Position numbers and translations under genes: made by a program. 54,330 bases of DNA from positions 1 to 54,330 of the forward strand of contig JAUIKO010000006.1 of the NCBI GenBank assembly GCA_030430755.1, written 5' to 3'. This document shows, piece after piece, positions 45,859-54,330 of this stretch (its first letter is position 1; every line of letters begins with the position of its first letter). This DNA is from Fimbriimonadia bacterium. Its GTDB lineage: Bacteria > Armatimonadota > Fimbriimonadia > Fimbriimonadales > Fimbriimonadaceae. The notes under the pieces were generated by a model. The model had not been told where the DNA came from. It made no database searches and was given only the letters and a program-made list of their open reading frames with translations.

Positions 45859-46730
45859 TGAAAAAAAATAGTCTTATCTTATTTGCTATACAGTTACTTG
45901 TTCTTAGCTTGGTAAAGGAAGTTGTTGCAAGTTCACCTATTACTCCAAATGAGCATATTGGTGATTATCAAACTTCTGAAATTACAAAGCAATTAGGAAT
46001 TGATCAGAACTTAGGCGATCAGGTTCCTGGTGATTTAGAATTTTATGATGAAACAGGTGTTAAAAAAAGATTACATGAATTTTTTGGTGGGAGTAAACCT
46101 ATTGTTTTGATGCCTGTATTCTATGAATGTTCTTCAGCATGTAATACAGTATTGGACCAGATGTTGCGGACTGCTATTAGAATGAAATCTAGACTATATT
46201 CGATAGGAAATCATTATAAGATTATTACGTTTAGTATAAAACCTACTGAAACTGTTCAGTTGGCTGCAAATAAAAAGACATTTTTTACTAAATTATATAA
46301 CGATAGCGAAGGTATAAAAGAGTGGAAGTTTTTAACTGGAGATTGGAATAATATACAAAAGTTAACAAAATCAATAGGCTTTAGATTTATCTATGATGAG
46401 AAAGAAGATAATATACAACATCCGGCAGGAATAATGATCTTAACGCCATCAGGAAAAATTAGTTCCTATTTTTATGGGGTTAGCTTTGAACCAAAAATCA
46501 TGAGAGATCGACTAGTAAATGCTGCCAGAGAAGAAGTAGGTACTAAAGCTGAAGAAATTATGTTTGGTTGTATACATATCGATCCTGTAACAGGACAAAA
46601 AAGTCTTAATATTTTAAAGTTTATACAATTATGTTTTATTCTTACTGTTATAACTATCGTTGGTTCGATTATATACATGACAGTAAATAATAAAAGGAAA
46701 AAAAATAATACAGGAGCTTATCACTCATAG
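45858..46730 (+). CDS. sco: SCO1/SenC-type copper chaperone
   Basis: A 290-residue thioredoxin-fold protein with an N-terminal signal sequence and a C-terminal membrane anchor (about 260-280). The copper-binding motif CSSAC and the conserved histidine in IQHPAG are present. It should deliver copper to the CuA centre of CoxB, which follows in the operon. ATG at 45858 is preferred over the in-frame TTG one codon before. Confidence 0.92.
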   Translation: MKKNSLILFAIQLLVLSLVKEVVASSPITPNEHIGDYQTSEITKQLGIDQNLGDQVPGDLEFYDETGVKKRLHEFFGGSKPIVLMPVFYECSSACNTVLDQMLRTAIRMKSRLYSIGNHYKIITFSIKPTETVQLAANKKTFFTKLYNDSEGIKEWKFLTGDWNNIQKLTKSIGFRFIYDEKEDNIQHPAGIMILTPSGKISSYFYGVSFEPKIMRDRLVNAAREEVGTKAEEIMFGCIHIDPVTGQKSLNILKFIQLCFILTVITIVGSIIYMTVNNKRKKNNTGAYHS

Positions 46731-46753
46731 ATAGCCGAAGTTAAGAGGGAATT

Positions 46754-47851
46754 ATGAAGGAACTAAAGTTTTCACCGACACAAGCAACGGAATATGCTAC
46801 AAGACATGATGTATTGTTTTACGCGCTTACCGCACTCGTGGTTTTATTCACAGTGTTAGTAGGTGTAGCTGTACTCTACCTAATGATTAAATATCGAGCA
46901 AGTAATAAAAATGTAGATAGAACCAAGAGAATACATCATCACCTAGGTATTGAAATTGCCTGGACTGTAATTCCAACAATATTGGCACTGATTATCTTTT
47001 TTTGGGGATTATTGTTATTTAAAGAAGTAAAAACGCCAGATAAAGATTCGAGTGATATCTATGTCATAGGTAAGCAATGGATGTGGCAGTTTCAGCATCC
47101 CAATGGTATTCGAGAAAATAATGAGTTACACGTACCTGTAGGAAGACCTGTTAAGATTACAATGATTTCGCAGGATGTTATTCACTCTTTATATATCCCT
47201 CAATTTAGAGTGCAGTTTTATACTTTGCCCGGAAGATACACTTCGATGCATTTTACACCAAATGTCGTTGGTAAATTTAATATTTTCTGTTCTATGCACT
47301 GTGGTGCTGATCACTCAAAAATGGGTGGATATATCCATGTGCTCTCACCAAGTGATTATACAAAATGGTTGGAGAACGGGGGCAATAGATTTTCTAAAAA
47401 TTCAGAGTCAATGATTAAGTCTGGATTAAAAACGTTTGCTAAAAATGGTTGTAGTAACTGTCATGGAGGAGCTGATACATACAGGGCACCTAGTTTGCAC
47501 GGTCTTATTGGCAGAAAAAGAAAAATGAATGATGGTAGGGTTGTTATTGCTGATGAAGCATATATTCGAGAATCTATACTAACTCCTTATAATAATGTAG
47601 TGGAAGGTTACGAACAAATTATGCCTGTATATGATCTTTCAGAAGGTGAAGTGTTGGAGTTAGTTGAATATATCAAATCATTAAGTAGAGCGCCAAGTAT
47701 GTTTGAAGAAAATGAAAAAGTTTATAAAAACACTCGAAATCATGTAAAAAACATAAGTAATTCTGGTGAAATTAATTTAGAAATGAGAGTTGATTCAGGT
47801 GTGTCCCAATCATCGGTACAGCAAGTGCAGCATGTTAGCGAACAAAATTAG
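46754..47851 (+). CDS. coxB: caa3 oxidase subunit II with fused cytochrome c
   Basis: A 365-residue protein. Two membrane helices (about 25-47 and 70-92) precede a cupredoxin domain with the CuA ligands in CSMHCGADHSKM (about 178-189) and the upstream histidine in DVIHSLYIP. A C-terminal cytochrome c domain follows with CSNCH and the methionine in IMPVYDL. The fused cytochrome marks the oxidase as caa3-type, able to take electrons directly from ActE. The tail of about 45 residues is polar. Confidence 0.95.
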   Translation: MKELKFSPTQATEYATRHDVLFYALTALVVLFTVLVGVAVLYLMIKYRASNKNVDRTKRIHHHLGIEIAWTVIPTILALIIFFWGLLLFKEVKTPDKDSSDIYVIGKQWMWQFQHPNGIRENNELHVPVGRPVKITMISQDVIHSLYIPQFRVQFYTLPGRYTSMHFTPNVVGKFNIFCSMHCGADHSKMGGYIHVLSPSDYTKWLENGGNRFSKNSESMIKSGLKTFAKNGCSNCHGGADTYRAPSLHGLIGRKRKMNDGRVVIADEAYIRESILTPYNNVVEGYEQIMPVYDLSEGEVLELVEYIKSLSRAPSMFEENEKVYKNTRNHVKNISNSGEINLEMRVDSGVSQSSVQQVQHVSEQN

Positions 47852-47906
47852 AGGATATATTATCACAACTTTAGGTTTAGAAGCAAATGCCATATAGGAA
47901 AAAAAA

Positions 47907-49601
47907 ATGAGTAAAACATTAGATAAAAAACATCCAAATAATTCGCATCAAGAGGAAGTAAATTATATAACTGTTGATTATACAATGAAGTCTTGGTTTA
48001 TTACCAAAGATCATAAACGTATAGGTATGTTATATCTTGCAACGGTTTTAGTATTTTTCTTTGTTGGAAGTGTAGCGGCAGGTTTTGTCCGTTTTGAACT
48101 TACTTCCCCAACAGGGCAAATATTAGAGTCGGAAACATTTAATAGGATGTTTACAGCTCATGGCGTAGTCATGATATTTTTCTTTTTATTGATTGCTATT
48201 CCAGCTGTTTTAGGTAATTTTTTCCTTCCTCTAATGTTAGGTGCAAGAGACTTAGCTTTTCCTAAGTTAAACTTATTGAGCTATTATTTGTACTTGGGCG
48301 GAGGACTTTTTGGTGTTGTAGCATTAGTTTCAGGTGGTGTTGATACGGGGTGGACTTTTTATACACCTTTGAGTAGTATGTATAGTAATTCTCAAGTAGT
48401 ACTAACAATTACGGCTGCATTTATTACTGGTTTTTCATCTATTGCTACAGCTGTTAATTTTATTGTTACTATTCATAAAATGAGGGCACCAGGATTAACT
48501 TGGTTCAGGCTTCCTTTGTTTGTATGGGCACACTACGCGACGAGTATCATTATCCTATTGGGGACACCAGTTGTTGCCATAACTCTTGCTTTGGTAGCAG
48601 TTGAAAGACTTTTCCATATAGGTGTTTTTAGCCCAGAATACGGTGGAGATCCCGTCTTATTCCAGCATATGTTTTGGTTTTATTCTCACCCTGCGGTGTA
48701 TATCATGATACTTCCTGCAATGGGTGTTGTGAGTGAAATTATCGCATGTTTTGCTAGAAATAGAGTTTTTGGTTATGAGTTTATTGCCGCTTCTAGTTTA
48801 GCTATTGGAGGTTTAGGTTTCTTAGTTTGGGGGCACCATATGTTTGCATCTGGTGAATCGTATTTCCAAGCTGCATTCTTCTCATTAATGACCTCTTTGG
48901 TAGCAATACCCTCTGCCATAAAAGTATTTAACTGGGCGGCTACCTTATATAAAGGGATGATCTATCTAACAACACCAATGGCATATGCGATAGGTTTCTT
49001 GGGGCTATTTGTTATCGGTGGTTTAACAGGGCTTTATTGTTCTAATCTTGGTGTTGATGTACATTTGACAGGAACCTACTTCATTGTTGCCCACTTCCAC
49101 TATGTTATGGTTGGAGGAACGATTATGGCTTTGCTAGCGGGTATACATTTCTGGTGGCCTAAAATGACAGGAAGAATGTATCCGGAAATTTGGGGGAAAA
49201 TAGGAATGCTTGTTATTTTCTCAGGGTTCCATATGACATTTATGCCTCAATTTATCCTTGGTTTCTTGGGAATGCCAAGAAGATATCATTACTATCATTT
49301 TGCACCTGAATTTCAAGCTTACAATGTATTTTCGACTGCTGGAGCAGGAGTTCTAGCGATAGGGTTTATGATTCCTGTGGTGTATTTATTGTTATCTCTA
49401 AAGCATGGCGCAAAGGCACCTGCTAATCCTTGGAATGCTAAAGGGTTAGAATGGGAAAAAACTGATAGGGTACCTATTACTCATAACTTTAGGGAAATAC
49501 CAGTAGTTACTGAAGAAGCTTACAATTATTCAATAGATGATGAGCCTCCTATAGAAGCAAAATATACGAAGTTTGGGGCAGTAATGGAAGAGAAAAGTTA
49601 A
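47907..49601 (+). CDS. coxA: Cytochrome c oxidase subunit I, A2-type
   Basis: The 564-residue catalytic subunit with twelve or more membrane helices and all heme and CuB histidines in place: [30 protein letters not shown] and [10 protein letters not shown]261 and Y265 form the expected crosslinked pair. The residue usually occupied by the D-channel glutamate is A263, within YSHPAVY; the tyrosine-serine pair (Y259, S260) is the hallmark of A2-type oxidases such as the Rhodothermus caa3 enzyme. The protein pumps protons while reducing oxygen to water. Confidence 0.97.
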   Translation: MSKTLDKKHPNNSHQEEVNYITVDYTMKSWFITKDHKRIGMLYLATVLVFFFVGSVAAGFVRFELTSPTGQILESETFNRMFTAHGVVMIFFFLLIAIPAVLGNFFLPLMLGARDLAFPKLNLLSYYLYLGGGLFGVVALVSGGVDTGWTFYTPLSSMYSNSQVVLTITAAFITGFSSIATAVNFIVTIHKMRAPGLTWFRLPLFVWAHYATSIIILLGTPVVAITLALVAVERLFHIGVFSPEYGGDPVLFQHMFWFYSHPAVYIMILPAMGVVSEIIACFARNRVFGYEFIAASSLAIGGLGFLVWGHHMFASGESYFQAAFFSLMTSLVAIPSAIKVFNWAATLYKGMIYLTTPMAYAIGFLGLFVIGGLTGLYCSNLGVDVHLTGTYFIVAHFHYVMVGGTIMALLAGIHFWWPKMTGRMYPEIWGKIGMLVIFSGFHMTFMPQFILGFLGMPRRYHYYHFAPEFQAYNVFSTAGAGVLAIGFMIPVVYLLLSLKHGAKAPANPWNAKGLEWEKTDRVPITHNFREIPVVTEEAYNYSIDDEPPIEAKYTKFGAVMEEKS

Positions 49602-49629
49602 TCCGATAATATAAAGGAAGGAATTTATT

Positions 49630-50322
49630 ATGGCATTAGAAGCAACACATGGAAATCAGATGAATCCTCAGAAAGTTTATGAGCAATTTGAGGATATAGA
49701 TCAACAGAATGAATCTTATTTAGTAGGAATGTGGTCATTCTTAATTACAGAAATTATGTTCTTTGGAGTATTGATATTCTGTTATACATTGTATAGATGG
49801 CAGTATCAGCCAAGCTTTTATGCTATGTCTAAATTGTTAGATATGAAAATGGGGACTATAAATACCATTATTCTATTAACAAGTAGTTTTACAATGGTTC
49901 TTGCTGTGCACTATGCTCAGATTCAAAGAAGAGCTGCTCAATTGTATGCATTGCTATTTACAATTTTATGTGCATTTGGGTTCTTAATTGTAAAATACTT
50001 TGAATATAGTCATAAGTTTCATGTTAATTTATTTCCGAATCCAACTTTTGTTTGGCCTGCACTAGATAATCCCGCATTAACAGCAAGTGTTCCAGAACCT
50101 GTAGCTAAGATGTTTTTTAGTCTCTATTTTGCGATGACAGGTTTACATGGAATTCACGTTGTTGTGGGAATATTATTACTAGGAGCTTTGAGTTATCTAG
50201 TATGGAAAAAGAGCACTCTTGTAGAAGATTTTATGGTTACTGAGATGATAGGGCTTTACTGGCACTTTGTGGATTTGGTTTGGATTTTCTTATTCCCACT
50301 CTTTTATTTAATGCCAAAGTAG
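49630..50322 (+). CDS. coxC: Cytochrome c oxidase subunit III
   Basis: A 230-residue integral membrane protein with five or six helices. GMWSFLITEIMFFGVLI near the start, and MTGLHGIHVVVGI followed by GLYWHFVDLVWIFLFPLFYL at the end, are typical of subunit III of heme-copper oxidases. GGAAGGAA precedes the ATG. It is 28 bases downstream of coxA. Confidence 0.95.
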   Translation: MALEATHGNQMNPQKVYEQFEDIDQQNESYLVGMWSFLITEIMFFGVLIFCYTLYRWQYQPSFYAMSKLLDMKMGTINTIILLTSSFTMVLAVHYAQIQRRAAQLYALLFTILCAFGFLIVKYFEYSHKFHVNLFPNPTFVWPALDNPALTASVPEPVAKMFFSLYFAMTGLHGIHVVVGILLLGALSYLVWKKSTLVEDFMVTEMIGLYWHFVDLVWIFLFPLFYLMPK

Positions 50323-50371
50323 AGGTCAATGTTAAAATTAAGGAAGATAATTATTAGGAGAATTAAAATTT

Positions 50372-50764
50372 ATGTCAAATAATCATTCTGAAGGACATTC
50401 ACACGTAATACCTATTCCGGTATATTTTCGAACATATCTACAGTTATTAGTTTTGATGTTTTTAACGGTAGCTGTAGCTGTTTTAGCAGAAAGCAATCCA
50501 TCATTACGGGAAATGAGTTATTTAAATAATTTTGTTGCAATGGCTATAGCTACGACTAAGGCAATGCTTGTTGTTTGGATTTTTATGGGTGTAAAATATT
50601 CTAGTAATTTAACTAAATTTTATGCTTTTTTTGGATTCGTATGGTTTTCGATGATGTTTTTAGTTTATTTAGATTACGCATTCAGAAAAGATGAGATTAA
50701 TACTGGATGGTCACATGTTCCTGCAAACGCTTTGCCAAGAGCAAAAGGTATTCCTGGAAGTTAA
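50372..50764 (+). CDS. coxD: Cytochrome c oxidase subunit IV, prokaryotic type
   Basis: A 130-residue protein with three membrane helices and the family segment NNFVAMAIATTKAMLVVWIFMGVKYS. It ends the respiratory operon and is followed by an intrinsic terminator. The histidine-rich N-terminus (NNHSEGHSHVIP) is a common feature. Its role is structural. Confidence 0.88.
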   Translation: MSNNHSEGHSHVIPIPVYFRTYLQLLVLMFLTVAVAVLAESNPSLREMSYLNNFVAMAIATTKAMLVVWIFMGVKYSSNLTKFYAFFGFVWFSMMFLVYLDYAFRKDEINTGWSHVPANALPRAKGIPGS

Positions 50765-50787
50765 ATTACAGTATCTAGTACGATATG

Positions 50788-50821
50788 AGCTGGCTTTTCT
50801 GATATGAGCCAGCTTTTTTTA
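50788..50821 (+). terminator. Intrinsic terminator of the respiratory operon
   Basis: AGCTGGCT (50788-50795) pairs with AGCCAGCT (50807-50814), followed by a T-run. It lies 23 bases after the coxD stop. Confidence 0.88.
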
Positions 50822-50871
50822 TGTCTACGAAAAAATAACTAAAGTACCATGCTAGATTCAATGATTTAACC

Positions 50872-50877
50872 TATAAT
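50872..50877 (+). promoter_or_regulatory. Consensus -10 box upstream of the leader ORF
   Basis: TATAAT is found 27 bases before the leader ORF start. No good -35 box is visible at 16-18 bases, so promoter activity is a guess. Confidence 0.3.
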
Positions 50878-50903
50878 TAAAATATATTAGGGAGGTGTAT
50901 TTA

Positions 50904-50951
50904 ATGAACAGCAAAGTGAAAAATTCTATTTTAAAGGTGGGATTGTTTTAA
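50904..50951 (+). CDS. Possible 15-residue leader peptide
   Basis: The ORF MNSKVKNSILKVGLF has an excellent GGAGGTG ribosome binding site with 7-base spacing. It is followed 45 bases later by a strong terminator and then bcp, an arrangement seen with transcription attenuators. The peptide is basic and short and resembles no protein known to me. Reading without a stop in another frame continues into bcp, but without a start codon, so I do not treat it as part of bcp. Confidence 0.4.
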   Translation: MNSKVKNSILKVGLF

Positions 50952-50995
50952 CAGCTAGTAATATAGTTTGTGATGAATCATTCCATTTAAACAAG

Positions 50996-51033
50996 AAACG
51001 GTCAGACTATTTATTTAGTCTGACCGTTTTGTT
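50996..51033 (+). terminator. Strong hairpin terminator just upstream of bcp
   Basis: AAACGGTCAGACTA (50996-51009) pairs perfectly with TAGTCTGACCGTTT (51016-51029) around a 6-nt loop; the following bases are TTGTTATATAAT. It precedes the bcp start by less than 20 bases, so it may control bcp rather than end an upstream gene. Confidence 0.75.
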
Positions 51034-51046
51034 ATATAATGGAGGT

Positions 51047-51493
51047 ATGTTAGATGTTAAGATGAAATTCCCTGATTTCTCGTTACTTGATACTGAGGGT
51101 AACTTGGTTACAAATGATAGTTTAAAAGGTTCTAAAACGGTTATCTATTTTTACCCAAAGGATAGCACTCCTGGCTGCACTCAAGAGTCATGTGATTTTA
51201 GGGATATGATATCCGCAAGAGAGGGTGTTCGAGTTATTGGAGTAAGCCCAGATAATGCAAAATCTCATAGAAAATTTATAGATAAATTTAATCTAAATTT
51301 TACACTGTTATGTGACGAAGATCATCTTTTAGCTGAAGCCTGTGGCGTTTGGATAGAAAAGAGTATGTTTGGGAAAAAATATATGGGAATGGAGAGAACA
51401 ACATTTTTATTGGATGAACAAGGCAACATTACAAAAATATGGAAAAATATTAGTGTTGGTGGTCATGCAAAAGAAGTTTTTAACAACATATAA
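51047..51493 (+). CDS. bcp: Thiol peroxidase of the Bcp/PrxQ family
   Basis: A cytoplasmic peroxiredoxin that reduces hydroperoxides using thiols. About 148 residues. The active-site segment KDSTPGCTQESCDFRD has the peroxidatic cysteine and the resolving cysteine five residues later, the atypical two-cysteine pattern of Bcp. The start is unclear: GGAGGT lies directly against ATG 51047 and 15 bases before ATG 51062; TTG 51029 is less likely as it lies in the terminator. TATAAT at 51035-51040 could be a -10 box giving a nearly leaderless message. Confidence 0.9.
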   Translation: MLDVKMKFPDFSLLDTEGNLVTNDSLKGSKTVIYFYPKDSTPGCTQESCDFRDMISAREGVRVIGVSPDNAKSHRKFIDKFNLNFTLLCDEDHLLAEACGVWIEKSMFGKKYMGMERTTFLLDEQGNITKIWKNISVGGHAKEVFNNI

Positions 51494-51519
51494 ATCTTAA
51501 TCTTAGTAGCCATTAAGAT
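51494..51519. terminator. Hairpin between convergent bcp and the coiled-coil gene
   Basis: ATCTTAAT (51494-51501) pairs with ATTAAGAT (51512-51519). It includes the stop codon of the minus-strand gene. The stem is AT-rich and without a T-run, so it is a weak candidate. Confidence 0.35.
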
Positions 51520-54330
51520 AATGCTGCAATATCGGATTGGTATTGAGCTATTGAAGATTCTAATGCTGTCTTTGTAGTATCGTAATTAGTTATATAGTTA
51601 GCTTTATAGCTAACTTCGGTATTATAAAGATTCGTTGCTGAAGTGACCATTGATTCAGCCGCACTGAGTGAGAAATTGGCATTGTCTAATTGCCATTGGA
51701 AATCATCAACAGTAGCTTGATAACCATCGATAGTAGCCTGATCCATATTGTTGTCAATGGCATTTTGAAGATCTGCTTCCGCAGAGGATAATGAAGATGT
51801 TAATGATGTAACCATATCTTGATAATTGGTCACATCAGATTCGAACATAGCAATATCGTTATTATGCGATTCAATCGCTGCATCCATTGCAGCAATATCT
51901 GTATTGTAATTGTTTTCTAAGGTAGTTAAATCTGCCTGAGCATTTGTGAGTAGTGTATTGAGACTACTGGAATAGTTTGTAGTCATAGTAGCTAGATCCT
52001 CTTGTGCTGTAGTTAGGTCTGCTGTAAGTGAAGTAATTTCATCTGTTTTCGCAGTGATGTCAGCTTGAGCCGTTGCAAGATCATTCGTTAAAGTCGTGAT
52101 TTCATCTGTTTTCGCAGTGATGTCAGCTTGAGCCGTTGCAAGATCATTCGTTAAAGTCGTGATTTCATCTGTTTTTGCTGTGATATCCGCTTGTGCTGTT
52201 GCCAGGTCATTCGTTAAAGTCGTGATTTCATCTGTTTTAGTAGTGATATCCGCTTGCGCAGTTGCCAGGTCATTCGTGAGAGTAGTGATTTGATCTTCTT
52301 TAGCGGTTACATCCGCCTGTGCTGTAGCTAGATCTTCTTGTGCAGTCGTAAGGTCTGCTGATAATGTTGTAATTTGATTTTGTGCTGTGGTTAGGTCGCT
52401 TGTTAGAGTATTGATTTGATCTTCTTTCGCAGTGACATCCGCCTGAGCTGTTGTAAGATCATCTTGTGCCGTTGCTAGGTCATTCGTGAGAGTCGTTATT
52501 TCATCTGTTTTCGCAGTGACATCTGCTTGTGCCGTTGCTAGGTCATTCGTGAGAGTCGTTATTTCATCTGTTTTCGCGGTGACATCTGCTTGTGCTGTTG
52601 CCAGGTCATCTTGAGCTGTTGTAAGTTCTGCTGATAATGTTGTAATTTGATCTTGTGCTGTGGTTAGATCAGCAGTAAGTGTATTGATTTCATCTGTTTT
52701 CGCGGTTATATCTGCTTGAACCGTTGCCAGGTCATTCGTGAGAGTCGTTATTTCATCTGTTTTCGCGGTTACATCTGCTTGTGCTGTTGCCAGGTCATCT
52801 TGAGCTGTTGTAAGGTCTGCTGATAATGTTGTAATTTGATCTTCTTTAGCGGTTATATCCGCTTGCGCAGTTGCCAGGTCATTCGTGAGAGTAGTGATTT
52901 GATCTTCTTTAGCGGTGATATCAGCCTGCGCTGTTGCAAGATCTTCTTGTGCTGTGGTTAGATCAGCAGTAAGTGTATTGATTTCATCTGTTTTCGCGGT
53001 GACATCTGCCTGTGCTGTCGTAAGGTCTGCTGTAAGTGAAGTAATATCATCTTCTTTCGCGGTGACATCTGCCTGTGCAGTAGCAAGATCATTTGTTAAT
53101 GTTGTAATTTCATCTTCTTTTGCAGTTATATCCGCTTGTGCTGTTGCAAGGTCGTTCGTGAGAGTAGTGATTTCATCTGTTTTAGTAGTGATATCCGCTT
53201 GCGCAGTTGCCAGGTCATTTGTTAGAGTAGTGATTTGATCTTCTTTAGCGGTGATATCAGCCTGCGCTGTTGCAAGATCTTCTTGTGCTGTGGTTAGATC
53301 AGCAGTAAGTGTATTGATTTCATCTGTTTTCGCGATGACATCTGCTTGTGCCGTTGCCAGGTCGTTCGTTAATGTTGTAATTTCATCTTCTTTTGCAGTG
53401 ATGTCAGCTTGTGCCGTTGCAAGATCTTCTTGTGCTGTATTTAAGTCTGCTGTTAATGTTGTGATTTGATCTTCTTTTGCGGTGATATCTGCTTGCGCTG
53501 TAGCAAGGTCATTCGTGAGAGTAGTGATTTCATCTGTTTTAGCAGTGACATCTGCTTGTGCTGTTGCCAGGTCATTCGTGAGAGTGGTAATTTGATCTTC
53601 TTTCGCAGTGATATCCGCTTGCGCAGTTGCAAGATCTTCTTGTGCTGTATTTAAGTCTGCTGTTAATGTTGTAATTTGATCTTGTGCTGTATTTAAGTCT
53701 GCTGTTAATGTTGTGATTTGATCTTCTTTCGCGGTTACATCTGCCTGCGCCGTTGCTAGATCATCTTGTGCTGTATTTAAGTCTGCTGTTAATGTTGTGA
53801 TTTCATCTGTTTTTGCGGTGACATCTGCCTGAGCTGTTGCAAGATCATTCGTTAGAGTCGTAATTTGATCTTCTTTCGCAGTGATATCCGCTTGCGCCGT
53901 TGCAAGGTCATTCGTGAGAGTCGTTATTTCATCTTCTTTAGCAGTGATGTCAGCTTGCGCCGTTGCCAGGTCATTCGTGAGAGTCGTTATTTCATCTGTT
54001 TTCGCGGTTACATCTGCTTGTGCTGTTGCCAGGTCATCTTGAGCTGTTGTAAGGTCTGCTGATAATGTTGTAATTTGATTTTGTGCTGTTGCAAGGTCGT
54101 TCGTGAGTGTTGTAATTTCATCTGTTTTCGCGGTTACATCTGCTTGTGCTGTTGCAAGATCTTCTTGTGCTGTGGTTAGATCAGCAGTAAGTGTATTGAT
54201 TTGATCTGTTTTCGCGGTGACATCTGCCTGTGCTGTCGTAAGGTCTGCTGTAAGTGAAGTAATATCATCTTCTTTCGCGGTGACATCTGCCTGTGCAGTA
54301 GCAAGATCATTTGTTAATGTTGTAATTTCA
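51513..54330 (-). CDS. Giant heptad-repeat coiled-coil protein, N-terminus outside the window
   Basis: The minus-strand frame is open without a stop from the window edge to 51513, giving about 938 visible residues of a longer protein. From 54330 to about 51987 it consists of 7-residue units grouped in threes, for example ITTLTND, LATAQAD, ITAKTDE, with Ile or Leu at each first position: a long coiled coil. The last 157 residues are related but more varied helical sequence. No cysteine is visible and it is rich in Thr, Ala, Asp and Leu, and acidic. A fibrous surface or cytoskeletal role is plausible but unproven. The ATG at 51986 is internal. Confidence 0.85.
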   Translation of the reverse strand, partial: EITTLTNDLATAQADVTAKEDDITSLTADLTTAQADVTAKTDQINTLTADLTTAQEDLATAQADVTAKTDEITTLTNDLATAQNQITTLSADLTTAQDDLATAQADVTAKTDEITTLTNDLATAQADITAKEDEITTLTNDLATAQADITAKEDQITTLTNDLATAQADVTAKTDEITTLTADLNTAQDDLATAQADVTAKEDQITTLTADLNTAQDQITTLTADLNTAQEDLATAQADITAKEDQITTLTNDLATAQADVTAKTDEITTLTNDLATAQADITAKEDQITTLTADLNTAQEDLATAQADITAKEDEITTLTNDLATAQADVIAKTDEINTLTADLTTAQEDLATAQADITAKEDQITTLTNDLATAQADITTKTDEITTLTNDLATAQADITAKEDEITTLTNDLATAQADVTAKEDDITSLTADLTTAQADVTAKTDEINTLTADLTTAQEDLATAQADITAKEDQITTLTNDLATAQADITAKEDQITTLSADLTTAQDDLATAQADVTAKTDEITTLTNDLATVQADITAKTDEINTLTADLTTAQDQITTLSAELTTAQDDLATAQADVTAKTDEITTLTNDLATAQADVTAKTDEITTLTNDLATAQDDLTTAQADVTAKEDQINTLTSDLTTAQNQITTLSADLTTAQEDLATAQADVTAKEDQITTLTNDLATAQADITTKTDEITTLTNDLATAQADITAKTDEITTLTNDLATAQADITAKTDEITTLTNDLATAQADITAKTDEITSLTADLTTAQEDLATMTTNYSSSLNTLLTNAQADLTTLENNYNTDIAAMDAAIESHNNDIAMFESDVTNYQDMVTSLTSSLSSAEADLQNAIDNNMDQATIDGYQATVDDFQWQLDNANFSLSAAESMVTSATNLYNTEVSYKANYITNYDTTKTALESSIAQYQSDIAALS
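51987..54330 (-). repeat. 21-bp/63-bp tandem repeat array encoding heptads
   Basis: About 111 units of 21 bp lie head to tail, mostly in 63-bp groups of three, and all indels keep multiples of 21. Some neighbours are identical (two consecutive 63-bp units at about 52036-52161), while others differ mainly at synonymous sites. A segment at about 52940-53110 recurs at about 54158-54330, a shift of 1218 bp (58 units), with very few differences. This shows recent large duplications inside the array. Confidence 0.9.

Noticed and set aside
50904-51046. Open frame upstream of bcp that would give a longer N-terminus
   Set aside because: No start codon with a ribosome binding site exists in that frame, the stretch includes a 14-bp terminator stem, and Bcp proteins normally begin at the later ATG.
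52915-54062. Plus-strand ORFs in the repeat array, rich in Cys, Ser and Val
   Set aside because: They are antisense shadows of the heptad gene; periodic DNA leaves several frames open. They lack ribosome binding sites and end arbitrarily.
51987-54330. Regular repeats that could be taken for a CRISPR array
   Set aside because: The repeats are contiguous multiples of 21 bp without unique spacers, and one strand reads as a continuous heptad protein.

Overview
This AT-rich window comes from a bacterium with aerobic, menaquinone-based respiration. The evidence is a chorismate dehydratase of the futalosine route (mqnA), a complete Alternative Complex III (actABCDEF), an A2-type caa3 cytochrome oxidase (coxBACD), a fused heme A/heme O synthase and most of an F-type ATP synthase operon. 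Lipoproteins with clear lipoboxes and periplasmic-type cytochromes suggest a Gram-negative envelope. Secreted leucine-rich-repeat proteins, one with an F-box-like N-terminus, hint at a host-associated or intracellular lifestyle. I cannot assign a phylum from the sequence alone; lineages that use Complex III alternatives and menaquinone (PVC group, Bacteroidota, Myxococcota/Bdellovibrionota-like) are possible.

Layout. 0-9.5 kb: a truncated MFS transporter, a possible 29-codon gene with its ribosome binding site inside a hairpin, pyruvate kinase and oligoendopeptidase F (with a 27-bp palindrome upstream), an MFS-HEAT repeat fusion, and a ComEC homologue split into channel and metallo-beta-lactamase genes. 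9.6-17.7 kb: DedA, a FabZ-like dehydratase, a lipoprotein, MtaB, a SigH-like sigma factor, a SRPBCC protein and a large UPF0182 membrane protein closed by a strong terminator. 17.7-23.1 kb: atpI-B-E-F-H-A-G, with no atpD or atpC in the window.

23.2-34.6 kb is the accessory-looking part: a Cys-rich secreted protein, two convergent secreted LRR proteins, tgt preceded by an ANTAR regulator whose receiver domain has lost its phosphoacceptor, three tandem secreted subtilases with intact catalytic triads, and tRNA-Ala(CGC). 34.6-50.8 kb is respiratory: mqnA on the minus strand, then a near-consensus promoter driving ctaAB fusion-actABCDEF-small membrane protein-sco-coxBACD, ended by a terminator. 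50.8-54.3 kb holds a possible attenuated leader plus bcp peroxiredoxin, and the C-terminal part of a giant heptad-repeat coiled-coil protein on the minus strand that runs off the window.

How it fits together: menaquinol made through MqnA would be oxidised by ActA-F, electrons would pass through the ActE/CoxB cytochrome domains to CoxA, and the proton gradient would drive the F-ATPase. CtaAB supplies heme A and Sco supplies CuA copper. The accessory block looks like lineage-specific secreted proteins and proteases. Several hairpins sit on start codons or ribosome binding sites, so post-transcriptional control may be common here.
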